This document shows, one piece after another, positions 38,017-45,947 of a stretch of DNA of 48,950 nucleotides (the stretch's first letter is position 1; each line of letters opens with the position of its first letter). This DNA is from Rhodocyclaceae bacterium (lineage in GTDB: Bacteria > Pseudomonadota > Gammaproteobacteria > Burkholderiales > Rhodocyclaceae): assembly GCA_020445945.1 (NCBI GenBank), contig JAGRFQ010000086.1, forward strand, positions 14,848 through 63,797, given 5' to 3'. The notes beneath the pieces are model-generated. The model did no database searches. It worked only from the letters and a program-made list of their open reading frames with translations, and had not been told where the DNA came from. Made by a program: the position numbers and the translations under genes.

Positions 38017-38098
38017 GTTTAACGTTTGAGCTAAGCGGGCGACGACGGCAGGGCGCCAAGCCCTGCCGTTGACGCTCCGCTTGAGCGAGGGGTTAGGC
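38017..38098 (-). other. attC recombination site of an integron gene cassette
   Basis: Read on the minus strand, it starts with GCCTAAC (RYYYAAC) and ends with GTTAAAC (GTTRRRY), 82 bases. Inside, GCTCAAGCGG pairs with CCGCTTAGC, leaving one unpaired C, the extrahelical base that sets attC strand choice. The centre is a perfect CGGCAGGGC/GCCCTGCCG stem with a five-base loop. This is the full set of attC features, placed just after the stop codon of the cassette gene. Confidence 0.85.
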
Positions 38099-38112
38099 CC
38101 CACTCGCACGGC

Positions 38113-39174
38113 TCAGGAACCCTGCGCTGGGTTTGGCGGGACCGGAGCAGTTGACACACTTTGCAGCCAAGCTAGCAGTTCATCGACTCGGTACCACCAC
38201 TCAATGAGCGTAGGGTGATCAAGGGTCTGGAACGCTTCGCCATTGGTTCGGTAGACAGCGCGCGCTCTATGAGCGACCTTGTTTCTGCACCGAAAGAGAT
38301 GGTCGATTGCCTCGAATCCCGCAGGGTTTGCTTCCTTGAAGCTAGTTCCGAAGGCGCGCTTCGCAACCTTGTGGATGAGATCGATTGGCGACGCTTCGAC
38401 TTTCCTGTTGTCTTCGAGGAAGTCGTATGCCTCGCTCGCAGGGCTGCCCTCCTTGAAGAACGTCGTCTTGATTGAGACCTCGCAAGTGACTGCAAGTAGC
38501 AGGACTGCCTTCATGTACTGGTTCTCGAAGATGGCCTCTTGCGCTTGGGCCTGCAGTTGACGACTGACATGCGGCTCAATGTCTCGCTGCATTGCCGCCA
38601 CAAGCTCGTGCTCGCGTGAGCGTGGCAGGGCAGTACTACTTAGCTTGGCTCTGTTGGCGGGCCATGGAAAGCCCGGGAAGTGAGCCATGATCGCCCCCTT
38701 CGGATCCTCGTGAATCTCTGTGCGTTGGTCATCGAGCCACTTCCACGACTTGAAAGTTGTGGTCTCGATTGGCCAAGTAAAGGGATTGTGGAGTTCGAAC
38801 CTGAAGAAGGACAGAAGCCGCTTCGCAACTTTGTAGGCGGCCTGCCGATACTGCTCTCTCAGCGCCCCATACTGGGCGGCATTCTTGGGGTCAAAGACCT
38901 CAACTTCCTTTGTCACTTCGATGGTAAAGCTAGCGATTGCGGGAAAGGTATGGCCAGGTACAACTGGATTCTTCGCCAAGCCCCAGTGAAACCGAATGAC
39001 CACTTGGTCCCCGTCAACGACTGTCTGAATGGTTGGAACGGTGCCGTCCTGATATGTCTCTGCCTTCTCTTCGGCCGAGAGTTCACCCATCGCGCCGATC
39101 TCGCGCATCGAGAACATGCTCGCTAGATGCAAGGGACCGTTCGGTTCAATGGTTATCGCAGCAGTGAGCTTCAT
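38113..39174 (-). CDS. cassette-encoded protein with C-terminal HEPN-like domain
   Basis: A 353-residue protein with no signal peptide. The N-terminal ~200 residues are of mixed alpha/beta character and match nothing I recognise. The C-terminal part (about 205-340) is helical and ends with LFRCRNKVAHRAR, where R297-N298 and H302 form the RNxxxH signature of HEPN domains. HEPN proteins are often metal-independent RNases in toxin-antitoxin, abortive-infection and CRISPR-linked systems. ATG lies 16 bases inside the cassette; the upstream AGAAAG is a weak ribosome site. Codon use and base composition differ from neighbouring genes, fitting horizontal gain. A defence role is inferred; no antitoxin gene is visible. 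Confidence 0.75.
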   Translation of the reverse strand: MKLTAAITIEPNGPLHLASMFSMREIGAMGELSAEEKAETYQDGTVPTIQTVVDGDQVVIRFHWGLAKNPVVPGHTFPAIASFTIEVTKEVEVFDPKNAAQYGALREQYRQAAYKVAKRLLSFFRFELHNPFTWPIETTTFKSWKWLDDQRTEIHEDPKGAIMAHFPGFPWPANRAKLSSTALPRSREHELVAAMQRDIEPHVSRQLQAQAQEAIFENQYMKAVLLLAVTCEVSIKTTFFKEGSPASEAYDFLEDNRKVEASPIDLIHKVAKRAFGTSFKEANPAGFEAIDHLFRCRNKVAHRARAVYRTNGEAFQTLDHPTLIEWWYRVDELLAWLQSVSTAPVPPNPAQGS

Positions 39175-39190
39175 CAGGGCTTTCTGTGGG

Positions 39191-39251
39191 GCCTAACAGG
39201 CCGATGCAAAACCCACGCGACCACGTGCCGGCCAAGGGGTTTTGTTTGAAT
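39191..39251 (-). other. possible degenerate attC or att-like remnant upstream of the cassette
   Basis: On the minus strand, this 61-base stretch ends in the cassette-junction GTTAGGC, contains the inverted pair CAAAACCC/GGGTTTTG and starts with ATTCAAA, one base off RYYYAAC. The spacers around the pair are uneven, unlike a standard attC. It may be a decayed attC or an unrelated chromosomal target. Confidence 0.3.
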
Positions 39252-39350
39252 CCCACGGCCACTTCACCGCGAGATTGAGCTTTTCAATTCGCCTCGATTG
39301 ACCGAAGCGGGTATTGGTACATGCCGCAGCACCCCATTGGCCCGGCCCTT

Positions 39351-39680
39351 TCATGCCGCTACTCCCGAATTGCTCAATTTCGCAATCCTGAGCAAGTTGT
39401 ACGCCGCGCCGGAAATGAAAGCGGCCATCTGCGTTTTCGCCTGACCAATGAATCGGCTCTTTCTCATTCCGCCCACCGTCTTGAGCCAGCCTAATATCTC
39501 TTCGACCCGTTTTCGCTTTCGCTGGCTGATTCGATAGCCTTCGGTTCATGTCGTTCTCCCATCGAGCCCCGGCGTGTTGCGATTGTCGATGCGCGCGCTG
39601 TGGGGTCGAATTTCGTGCTCGCGCAGGTGCGCGACGAAATCCTTCACGTGATAGCCCTTGTCCGCCCCCAGCTCGCGTAG
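39351..39680 (-). pseudogene. IS5-type transposase remnant (C-terminal part, in-frame stop)
   Basis: Only the last ~110 codons remain. They read ELGADKGYHVKDFV..., then GLDGRTT, an in-frame TGA (39548-39546), then EGYRISQRKRKRVEEILGWLKTVGG and AAFISGAAYNLLRIAKL to the normal stop. The E(6)K spacing of the DDE catalytic core (VEEILGWLK) survives. The upstream end is cut at the REP-like element, so the N-terminal two thirds are missing. Non-functional. It lies next to the integron cassette. Confidence 0.8.
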
Positions 39681-39681
39681 A

Positions 39682-39767
39682 GCGCAATAACCGAAGGGCA
39701 TTGCGCCGAATGGGTTTATATAATGCCTCGGTGGAACATCCGGCGCAACGCCCTTCGGTTATTGCGC
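39682..39767. repeat. REPIN-like element: two inverted 27-bp palindromic repeats
   Basis: Arms at 39682-39708 and 39741-39767 are reverse complements with one mismatch, separated by 32 bases. Each arm is itself a hairpin, with GGCGCAA facing TTGCGCC. Such paired REP sequences are moved by RAYT transposases. The left arm borders the truncated transposase. The 160 bases that follow contain nothing I recognise. Confidence 0.75.
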
Positions 39768-39930
39768 CCTACCGACGAAAGACTGCTCCAGATTCCGACC
39801 GGACACTGGCCAAATGCATTCCAGTAGCGAATCCATTCGGTCTGCTATCTACATGTGCAGGCCGGATCACTTCGGATTGCCCGCCGGGTGAGTCAGCGTT
39901 TGCTGTACCCGACATCTCCTCGGCGTCAGC

Positions 39931-39958
39931 AAAAAGGCGTGCCGCGGCACGCCTTTTA
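39931..39958 (-). terminator. bidirectional Rho-independent terminator after mog
   Basis: AAAAGGCGTGCC, loop GC, GGCACGCCTTTT: a 12-bp stem flanked by A and T runs, so it can work in both directions. It lies 16 bases past the mog stop codon. Confidence 0.85.
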
Positions 39959-39974
39959 TACATCCCGGCACGGA

Positions 39975-40562
39975 TCATTCCGGCCGGATCGCCGACTTGG
40001 GCCGGAAGGCCTTGACCACGGCCGGGTCGGTTTCCACATAGGGGCCGCCGATCAGGTCGATGCAATACGGCACGGCGGCGAAGATGCCATCCACCACCGA
40101 CGCCCCCGCCGCATCCTTGAGGCCTTCCAGCGTTTCCTGAATCGACTTGGGCTGCCCCGGCAGGTTGATGATCAGGCAGCGCCCGCGAATCACCGCCACC
40201 TGCCGCGACAGGATTGCCGTCGGCACGAAACGCAGGCTGATCTGGCGCATCTGTTCGCCGAAACCCGGCATCACCTTGTCGGCAACGGCCACCGTGGCCT
40301 CGGGGGTGACGTCGCGCGGCGCGGGGCCGGTGCCGCCGGTGGTGAGCACCAGATCGCAGCCGGCCACGTCGCACAGTTCGATCAGGGTGCGTTCGATCAC
40401 CGCCTGCTCGTCGGGGATCAGGCGCGACTCCATCTGCCACGGCGAGGTCAGCGCGCGCTCGAACCAGTCGCGCAGCGCCGGCACGCCCTTGTCGACGTAA
40501 TCGCCGCTGGAGGCGCGATCGCTGATGGAGACCAGACCGATACGGAGGGTGTCTTTAGGCAT
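39975..40562 (-). CDS. mog: molybdopterin adenylyltransferase
   Basis: A 195-residue cytoplasmic enzyme that adenylates molybdopterin before molybdate insertion. Family motifs: IGLVSISDRAS, TTGGTGPAPRDVTPEAT (substrate-binding loop) and INLPGQPKSIQE. Length matches MogA. Follows darP after nine bases and is probably transcribed with it. Its product would supply molybdenum cofactor for enzymes such as MsrP. Confidence 0.93.
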   Translation of the reverse strand: MPKDTLRIGLVSISDRASSGDYVDKGVPALRDWFERALTSPWQMESRLIPDEQAVIERTLIELCDVAGCDLVLTTGGTGPAPRDVTPEATVAVADKVMPGFGEQMRQISLRFVPTAILSRQVAVIRGRCLIINLPGQPKSIQETLEGLKDAAGASVVDGIFAAVPYCIDLIGGPYVETDPAVVKAFRPKSAIRPE

Positions 40563-40571
40563 GCAGGCAGC

Positions 40572-41105
40572 TCACTCGTTTGGGGTGGATTCGTCGATCT
40601 CGCGCAGCACGCGGAAGATCTCGCGATAGGCCCGCGGCGGCTTGTTGGCAGCGTGTTCCTTGGCCGCATTGCGGCGCAGGACGCGCAGGCGTTGCAGGTC
40701 GGCGCCGGGGTGCGCTTCGGCGATTTCGAACAGCACCGCCTCGTCTTCCATCAAGCGCTCGCGCTGGCGCTCGATCCGGTGCTGGCGCGCCACCTCGACC
40801 GCCGAAACGCCGTTGATGTCGTCAAGCGCGGCCTGAATCGGCTCCGCGTCGATGTGGCGCATCAGCCGTCCGATATATTGCAACTGACGCCGCCGCGCCT
40901 CGTGCTTGTTGAAGCGTTGCCAGTCGCGCACCGCGTCGAGCAGGTCTTCGGGCAAAGGTACGCGGGCGAGCTGATCCTTGTTCAGTTCCACCAACTGCCG
41001 GCCCAGATCCTGCAAGGCAGTCATCGCCTTCTTGCGCTGGGTCTTGCTCGGCCCGGCGTACAGCGCTTCGTCTTCGTCGTACGGGCTCAGTTCGTGGTCG
41101 GTCAT
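40572..41105 (-). CDS. darP: ribosome-biogenesis protein DarP (YjgA, DUF615)
   Basis: A 177-residue highly charged, helical protein that helps late 50S subunit maturation. Motifs seen: SKTQRKKAMTALQDLG, RRQLQYIGRLMR and RRNAAKEHAANKPPRAYREIFR. The ATG at 41105 gives the usual MTDHE acidic start; a longer upstream frame would run into pmbA, which is divergent. A 64-base gap separates the two genes and must hold both promoters. Confidence 0.92.
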   Translation of the reverse strand: MTDHELSPYDEDEALYAGPSKTQRKKAMTALQDLGRQLVELNKDQLARVPLPEDLLDAVRDWQRFNKHEARRRQLQYIGRLMRHIDAEPIQAALDDINGVSAVEVARQHRIERQRERLMEDEAVLFEIAEAHPGADLQRLRVLRRNAAKEHAANKPPRAYREIFRVLREIDESTPNE

Positions 41106-41169
41106 TTCCGGATGGCGGCTGGCTGAAACGGTTAAGATTATAGCTTTCCCGCGACCCGGCCGAGCTTTC

Positions 41170-42510
41170 ATGTCTTCTTCAGGTTTCAGCAACACGCAGG
41201 ATGCACTGCGCGAAATTGCCAGCGACATCCTCCGCCACGCCAAGGCCAAAGGCGCCACCGCCTGCGAGACCGACGTCTCCGAAGGCTTCGGCGCCTCGGT
41301 GAGCGTCCGCAAAAACGAAGTCGACACCATCGAATACAACCGCGACAAGGGCGTCGGCGTCACGGTCTATCTGGGCCAGCAGCGCGGCTACGCCAGCACC
41401 TCCGACTTCGCCCCCGCGGCGCTCAAGGCCACGGTCGAAGCCGCGCTGTCGATCGCCCGCTTCACCGCCGCCGACAGCGCCGCCGGGCTGGCCGATGCCG
41501 ACCAGATGGCGACCGAATTCCCCGATCTCGACCTGCACCACCCGTGGGCGCTGCCGGTGGAATCGGCCATCGAGCTGGCGCGCGAATGCGAGGCGGCAGC
41601 CTTCGACCACAGCCCGCGCATCACCAATTCCGAAGGCGCCAGCGTGTCGGCGCAGGAATCCCAATTCGTCTCCGCCAACAGCCTGGGCTTCATGGGCGGG
41701 TTCGCCTCCTCGCGCCACTCGGTGTCGTGCTCGGTCATCGCCGGCAAGGGCGAGGCCATGCAGCGCGAGTTCTGGTACGACACCCGCCGCGACGCCACCG
41801 AGTTGATGCGCCCCGAGGCCATCGGCCGCAAGGCCGCCGAGCGCGCCATTGCCCGCCTCGGCGCGCGCCGGGTGCCCACCTGCGACGTGCCGGTCATCTT
41901 CGAAGCGCCGCTGGCGGTCGGGCTGATCGGCAATTTTGTGTACGCCGCCAGCGGCGGTGCGCTGTATCGCAAATCCAGCTTCCTCCTCGACAGCCTCGGC
42001 ACGCCGGTGTTCGCCCCGTGCGTGAATCTGTCGGAGCGCGCCTACCTCAAAAAAGGCATGGCCTCCGGCCCCTTCGACGACGACGGGGTGCAGACCCGCG
42101 ACCGCGAGGTGGTGGTCGATGGCGAGTTGCAGGGCTACTTTCTCGGCGTGTATTCGGCGCGCAAGCTGGGCATGCAGACCACCGGCAACGCCGGCGGCGC
42201 GCACAACCTCATCGTCGCCCCGGGCAGCGACGACTTCGACGCGCTGGTGCGGCGCATGGGCCGCGGCCTGATCGTGACCGAGCTGCTCGGCCACGGCGTC
42301 AACTACGTGACCGGCGACTACTCGCGCGGCGCAGCCGGCTTCTGGGTCGAAGGCGGGCGGATCGCGCATCCGGTCGAGGAGATCACCATCGCCGGCAATC
42401 TCAAGCAGATGTTCCGCGGCATCCAGGCAGTTGGCACCGACGTGCACCTGCGCGGCTCAAAACAGTGCGGATCGGTTTTGATTGATCGCATGACCGTTGC
42501 AGGTCAATAA
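41170..42510 (+). CDS. pmbA: metalloprotease PmbA (TldE)
   Basis: A 446-residue protein of the TldD/TldE family. Motifs: KNEVDTIEYNRDKGVGVTVYLG, SVSCSVIAGKGEAMQREFWYDTRRD, LSERAYLKKGMASGPFDDDGVQT and TGNAGGAHNLIV. TldE pairs with the zinc protease TldD to trim unfolded peptides and process microcins; tldD is not in the window. The start is set by MSSSGFSN with divergent darP upstream. Length is normal. Confidence 0.94.
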   Translation: MSSSGFSNTQDALREIASDILRHAKAKGATACETDVSEGFGASVSVRKNEVDTIEYNRDKGVGVTVYLGQQRGYASTSDFAPAALKATVEAALSIARFTAADSAAGLADADQMATEFPDLDLHHPWALPVESAIELARECEAAAFDHSPRITNSEGASVSAQESQFVSANSLGFMGGFASSRHSVSCSVIAGKGEAMQREFWYDTRRDATELMRPEAIGRKAAERAIARLGARRVPTCDVPVIFEAPLAVGLIGNFVYAASGGALYRKSSFLLDSLGTPVFAPCVNLSERAYLKKGMASGPFDDDGVQTRDREVVVDGELQGYFLGVYSARKLGMQTTGNAGGAHNLIVAPGSDDFDALVRRMGRGLIVTELLGHGVNYVTGDYSRGAAGFWVEGGRIAHPVEEITIAGNLKQMFRGIQAVGTDVHLRGSKQCGSVLIDRMTVAGQ

Positions 42511-42573
42511 TCAGTTCGGGCAATAACTGTGGCCCAACCAACAGATGCGGGGCCTTGGCGGGAAAACCCCTAT

Positions 42574-42602
42574 TTCTGGTGCTGCGTGGCGATTTCTATA
42601 AT
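42574..42602 (+). promoter_or_regulatory. possible sigma-70 promoter of the TRAP binding-protein gene
   Basis: A perfect TATAAT (42597-42602) lies 50 bases before the start codon. The -35 at 17 bases is poor (TTCTGG), so an activator or extended contacts may be needed. Confidence 0.4.
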
Positions 42603-42652
42603 CGGCGCACCACACACTGACGCAAACCCGTCCTAGAAAAGCGAGGAGACTC

Positions 42653-43798
<1,146 letters not shown>

Positions 43799-43859
43799 TC
43801 GCCCCGGTCCCGCAAGGACGCAACCCGCGCCTTGCCGACCGCGGAAAAACCCCCTGACA

Positions 43860-43898
43860 CACTGCCCGTCATCTTGCGATGACGGGCAGTGCTTTTAT
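43860..43898 (+). terminator. strong Rho-independent terminator after the TRAP gene
   Basis: CACTGCCCGTCATC, loop TTGC, GATGACGGGCAGTG, then CTTTTAT: a perfect 14-bp stem followed by a T-run. Confidence 0.9.
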
Positions 43899-44057
43899 GG
43901 ATTGCGTCACAGGCCAGCCGCGACCGCAGCACAGTCCGTGTGCACTGTCGCGCGATGGGCGGCGGCGGTCTGGCTTGCGTCGTCGACCTTCGGGTCGATC
44001 GCATCGCGGCGTTCTTGCCTGCCGCCGGATCGTATCCGGACGGCCCGTCGGGCCCGC

Positions 44058-44510
44058 TCAGGCCGCCATCTTCTGACCGGCCGGCAGGAGGATGATGGCG
44101 GTGCGCGCCAGCCGGTCGTGCGCAAACTGGCGGTCGCGGTCGATCAGCGCCCACCACAGCCCGGCGCCAAACAGGCAGACAGACGGCCACGCCAGCGCGT
44201 AACGCAACAAGCCCTGCCGCCAGGACACCGGTTTGCCCTCCTCGGCCGTCACCAGCCGGATCCGCCAGGTCTGCATGGCCAGCGTTTGGCCGCTGCGGCA
44301 CCAGTAGAACAGGAAGTAGGCGCCGAGCGCGACGAGGATGTGCAGCCAGCCAAACCAGCCGGCGGGGGCCGCCTCGACGATCATGCTGTAGATCAGGTTG
44401 GGAACCAGGTAGAGCAGCGCCAGCACGCCGACCAGCAGCAAGCCTTCATAGACCAGGGCGGCCAGGCGCCGACGCAGCCCGGCCAGTTCAACCACGGGGC
44501 GTTCGCTCAC
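44058..44510 (-). CDS. RDD-family membrane protein
   Basis: A 150-residue inner-membrane protein starting at a GTG that overlaps the preceding stop (GTGA). An RRLAALVYE segment (a variant of the RDD motif), about three to four membrane spans, and QTWRIRLVTAEEGKPVSWRQGLLR are family hallmarks. RDD proteins are of uncertain function; some are linked to sodium-proton exchange. Last gene of the sigma factor operon by position. Confidence 0.88.
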   Translation of the reverse strand: MSERPVVELAGLRRRLAALVYEGLLLVGVLALLYLVPNLIYSMIVEAAPAGWFGWLHILVALGAYFLFYWCRSGQTLAMQTWRIRLVTAEEGKPVSWRQGLLRYALAWPSVCLFGAGLWWALIDRDRQFAHDRLARTAIILLPAGQKMAA

Positions 44511-44920
44511 GGGCGATCCTTTTTGTTGCGCTTGGCCTGCTTGCGCGCCCGGGCGCGGTCTTCAGGGGGGAGCTGCTGGTATTCCTGCCACTTGTCGCGC
44601 AGCGACTCGCGGCGCTCGGGCGGGATGGTGCGCAGCGCACGGTATTGCTCCAGCGCGCGGGCGCGGTCGCTGGGCGAGAGGTTCGACCAGTTGCGCATGC
44701 GCCCCTGCACGCGGGCCTGTTCGTCGGGGGTGAGGGTATCAAAGCGGTCGACCACGCCACGCCATTTTTGGCGTTCGCCATCGTCGAGCTGGCGCCACTG
44801 GCCGGAGAGCGGCGCCAGCGCGCGCTTTTCGGTCGGCGCGAGCGAGGACCACTCGTCGCCGGCCGCGGCGACGCCGGCCACCAGCGCCAGACTCAGGAGC
44901 GCGAGTCGCTTTGCAGCCAT
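44507..44920 (-). CDS. DUF3106-family exported protein
   Basis: A 137-residue protein with a signal peptide (hydrophobic core about residues 6-20) and a helical body with repeated WSSLAPTEKRALAPL, WRQLDDGERQKW, DTLTPDEQARVQ and WSNLSPSDRARA-type segments. This repeat pattern is characteristic of DUF3106. Function is unknown; the shape recalls periplasmic stress sensors such as CpxP/RseB-type partners, but that is speculation. It overlaps DUF3619 by 28 bases and RDD by four. Confidence 0.85.
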   Translation of the reverse strand: MAAKRLALLSLALVAGVAAAGDEWSSLAPTEKRALAPLSGQWRQLDDGERQKWRGVVDRFDTLTPDEQARVQGRMRNWSNLSPSDRARALEQYRALRTIPPERRESLRDKWQEYQQLPPEDRARARKQAKRNKKDRP

Positions 44921-45261
44921 GCCCGGAATCCTTGGTCGAGATACGCGTCGATCGGCAGATCGTCGGCGAGCAAGGCGGTTTCCACCTCACCCTGTCGCGC
45001 CAGCGTGCGCTCGGAGTTGACATAGTCGCCGGCCAGAAACACCGCCAGCACCAACGCCGCGGTGAGCGCCGGACGCAGCGCGGGGAGCAGTGCCCAGCGA
45101 CGCGGCGCAGACAGCAGGGCGGCGAGAAAACCACGCCGACGCGCCGCCACCGCCTGCTGGCGGCTGTGCCGCAGCCGCGCCAGCACGGCGTCGTCGAGTT
45201 GCGCACTGCCTTCGCTGAGCAGGTGCGCCACGCGCCGGCCAAATTGCTGCTGTGGGTTCAT
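44893..45261 (-). CDS. DUF3619-family membrane protein, probable anti-sigma partner
   Basis: A 122-residue protein: soluble helical N-terminus (about 1-55), one membrane span (about 60-78) and a short periplasmic tail. It begins at the ATG overlapping the sigma factor stop (ATGA). A longer frame upstream is not supported. The layout (cytoplasmic segment, one span, coupled to a sigma factor gene) suggests an anti-sigma or sigma-accessory protein. No zinc-binding HxxxCxxC motif is present, so this role is inferred from context. Confidence 0.8.
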   Translation of the reverse strand: MNPQQQFGRRVAHLLSEGSAQLDDAVLARLRHSRQQAVAARRRGFLAALLSAPRRWALLPALRPALTAALVLAVFLAGDYVNSERTLARQGEVETALLADDLPIDAYLDQGFRAWLQSDSRS

Positions 45262-45824
45262 AGCGTGATTCCTTTTGCCTTCAATGCCGCTGCCAGCGCC
45301 GTGGTGGCGCGCGAGCAGTGCGTTTTTACGCTGCCCTCCGAACACCCCATTGCGGCGGCGGTCTCTGCCGTGCTCATGTCTTCCCAGTAACGCATCACGA
45401 ATGCCTCACGTTGACGCTGTGGCAGGCGGGCGATCTCGGCCTCGATGATACCCAGCATCTGGTCTCGACCGACGAGTTTCTCCGGCGACAGTTGCTGGTT
45501 GCCCTCGTCGGCCGCAACCAGGGTGTCGAGCGGATCGGACACGTCGGCCTCGTCGCGGCGGGAGAACGCCGACCACATCGAGACCCACGTGTTGCGCACC
45601 TTCTGACGACGCAGCATGTCGCGTACCACGTTCTGCAAGATGCGCTGAAACAGCATCGGCCACTCGTCCGCACCGCGGTCACCGTATTTGCTGGCCAGCC
45701 GGATCATCGCCTCCTGCACCGCATCGAGCGCGCCCGCCTCGTCCCGCAGGGAAAACAGCGCCTGCTTGAAGGCACGCCGCTCGACGCCGGCGAGGAAAAC
45801 GGAAAGTTCGGAATCGGAAGCCAG
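45258..45824 (-). CDS. RNA polymerase ECF-type sigma factor, apparent CTG start codon
   Basis: A 188-residue sigma-70-family protein. The region 2 segment is LDAVQEAMIRLASKYGD and RRQKVRNTW; region 4 is LPQRQREAFVMRYWEDMSTAETAAAMGCSEGSVKTHCSRA. Starting at the GTG at 45719 would remove a conserved N-terminus. The frame continues upstream through ASDSELSVFLAGVERRAFKQALF, and homologues I recall begin with MASDSELS. Here the corresponding codon at 45824-45822 is CTG, five bases after a good AAGGAG (45835-45830). So CTG is the likely initiator, or an error changed ATG. Directly followed by DUF3619. Confidence 0.85.
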   Translation of the reverse strand: MASDSELSVFLAGVERRAFKQALFSLRDEAGALDAVQEAMIRLASKYGDRGADEWPMLFQRILQNVVRDMLRRQKVRNTWVSMWSAFSRRDEADVSDPLDTLVAADEGNQQLSPEKLVGRDQMLGIIEAEIARLPQRQREAFVMRYWEDMSTAETAAAMGCSEGSVKTHCSRATTALAAALKAKGITL

Positions 45825-45878
45825 AAATACTCCTTGCGGGGCGCTCAGAGACGCATTGTGCCACGCACAAGCAATGCC

Positions 45879-45907
45879 TTGACCTGCGCGAACCCGATGG
45901 GTACTGT
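45879..45907 (+). promoter_or_regulatory. possible sigma-70 promoter of ilvB
   Basis: TTGACC (45879-45884), a 17-base spacer and TACTGT (45902-45907), 40 bases before the ilvB start codon. The -35 is good, the -10 weak. It faces the divergent sigma factor gene. Confidence 0.4.
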
Positions 45908-45947
45908 TACGGGTTTCCCACGCAAATACAGAGAATTAGGGGCAGCA

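Larger units (their letters stand above)
38017..39197 (-). mobile_element. complete solitary integron gene cassette (no integrase seen)
   Basis: On the minus strand the unit runs from a GTTAGGC junction (39197-39191), 16 bases before the ATG of the gene, through the gene and its attC to GTTAAAC. This compact order is that of a mobile gene cassette. The cassette DNA is visibly more AT-rich than its flanks. No intI gene is found within the window, so this fits a single attC lacking an integrase (SALIN). Confidence 0.75.

Noticed and set aside
39548..40015. 155-residue plus-strand frame over the transposase remnant and REPIN
   Set aside because: It runs antisense to the transposase remnant, through both REP arms, a terminator and part of mog; no sign of coding.
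43879..44076. Short plus-strand frame between the TRAP gene terminator and the RDD gene
   Set aside because: It begins inside the terminator hairpin and has Arg/Ser/Pro-rich composition typical of noncoding GC-rich DNA.
45318..45947. N-terminal extension of IlvB by 210 residues
   Set aside because: The extension is antisense to the sigma factor gene and is unlike any acetolactate synthase. The ATG at 45948 has a ribosome site and the family N-terminus.
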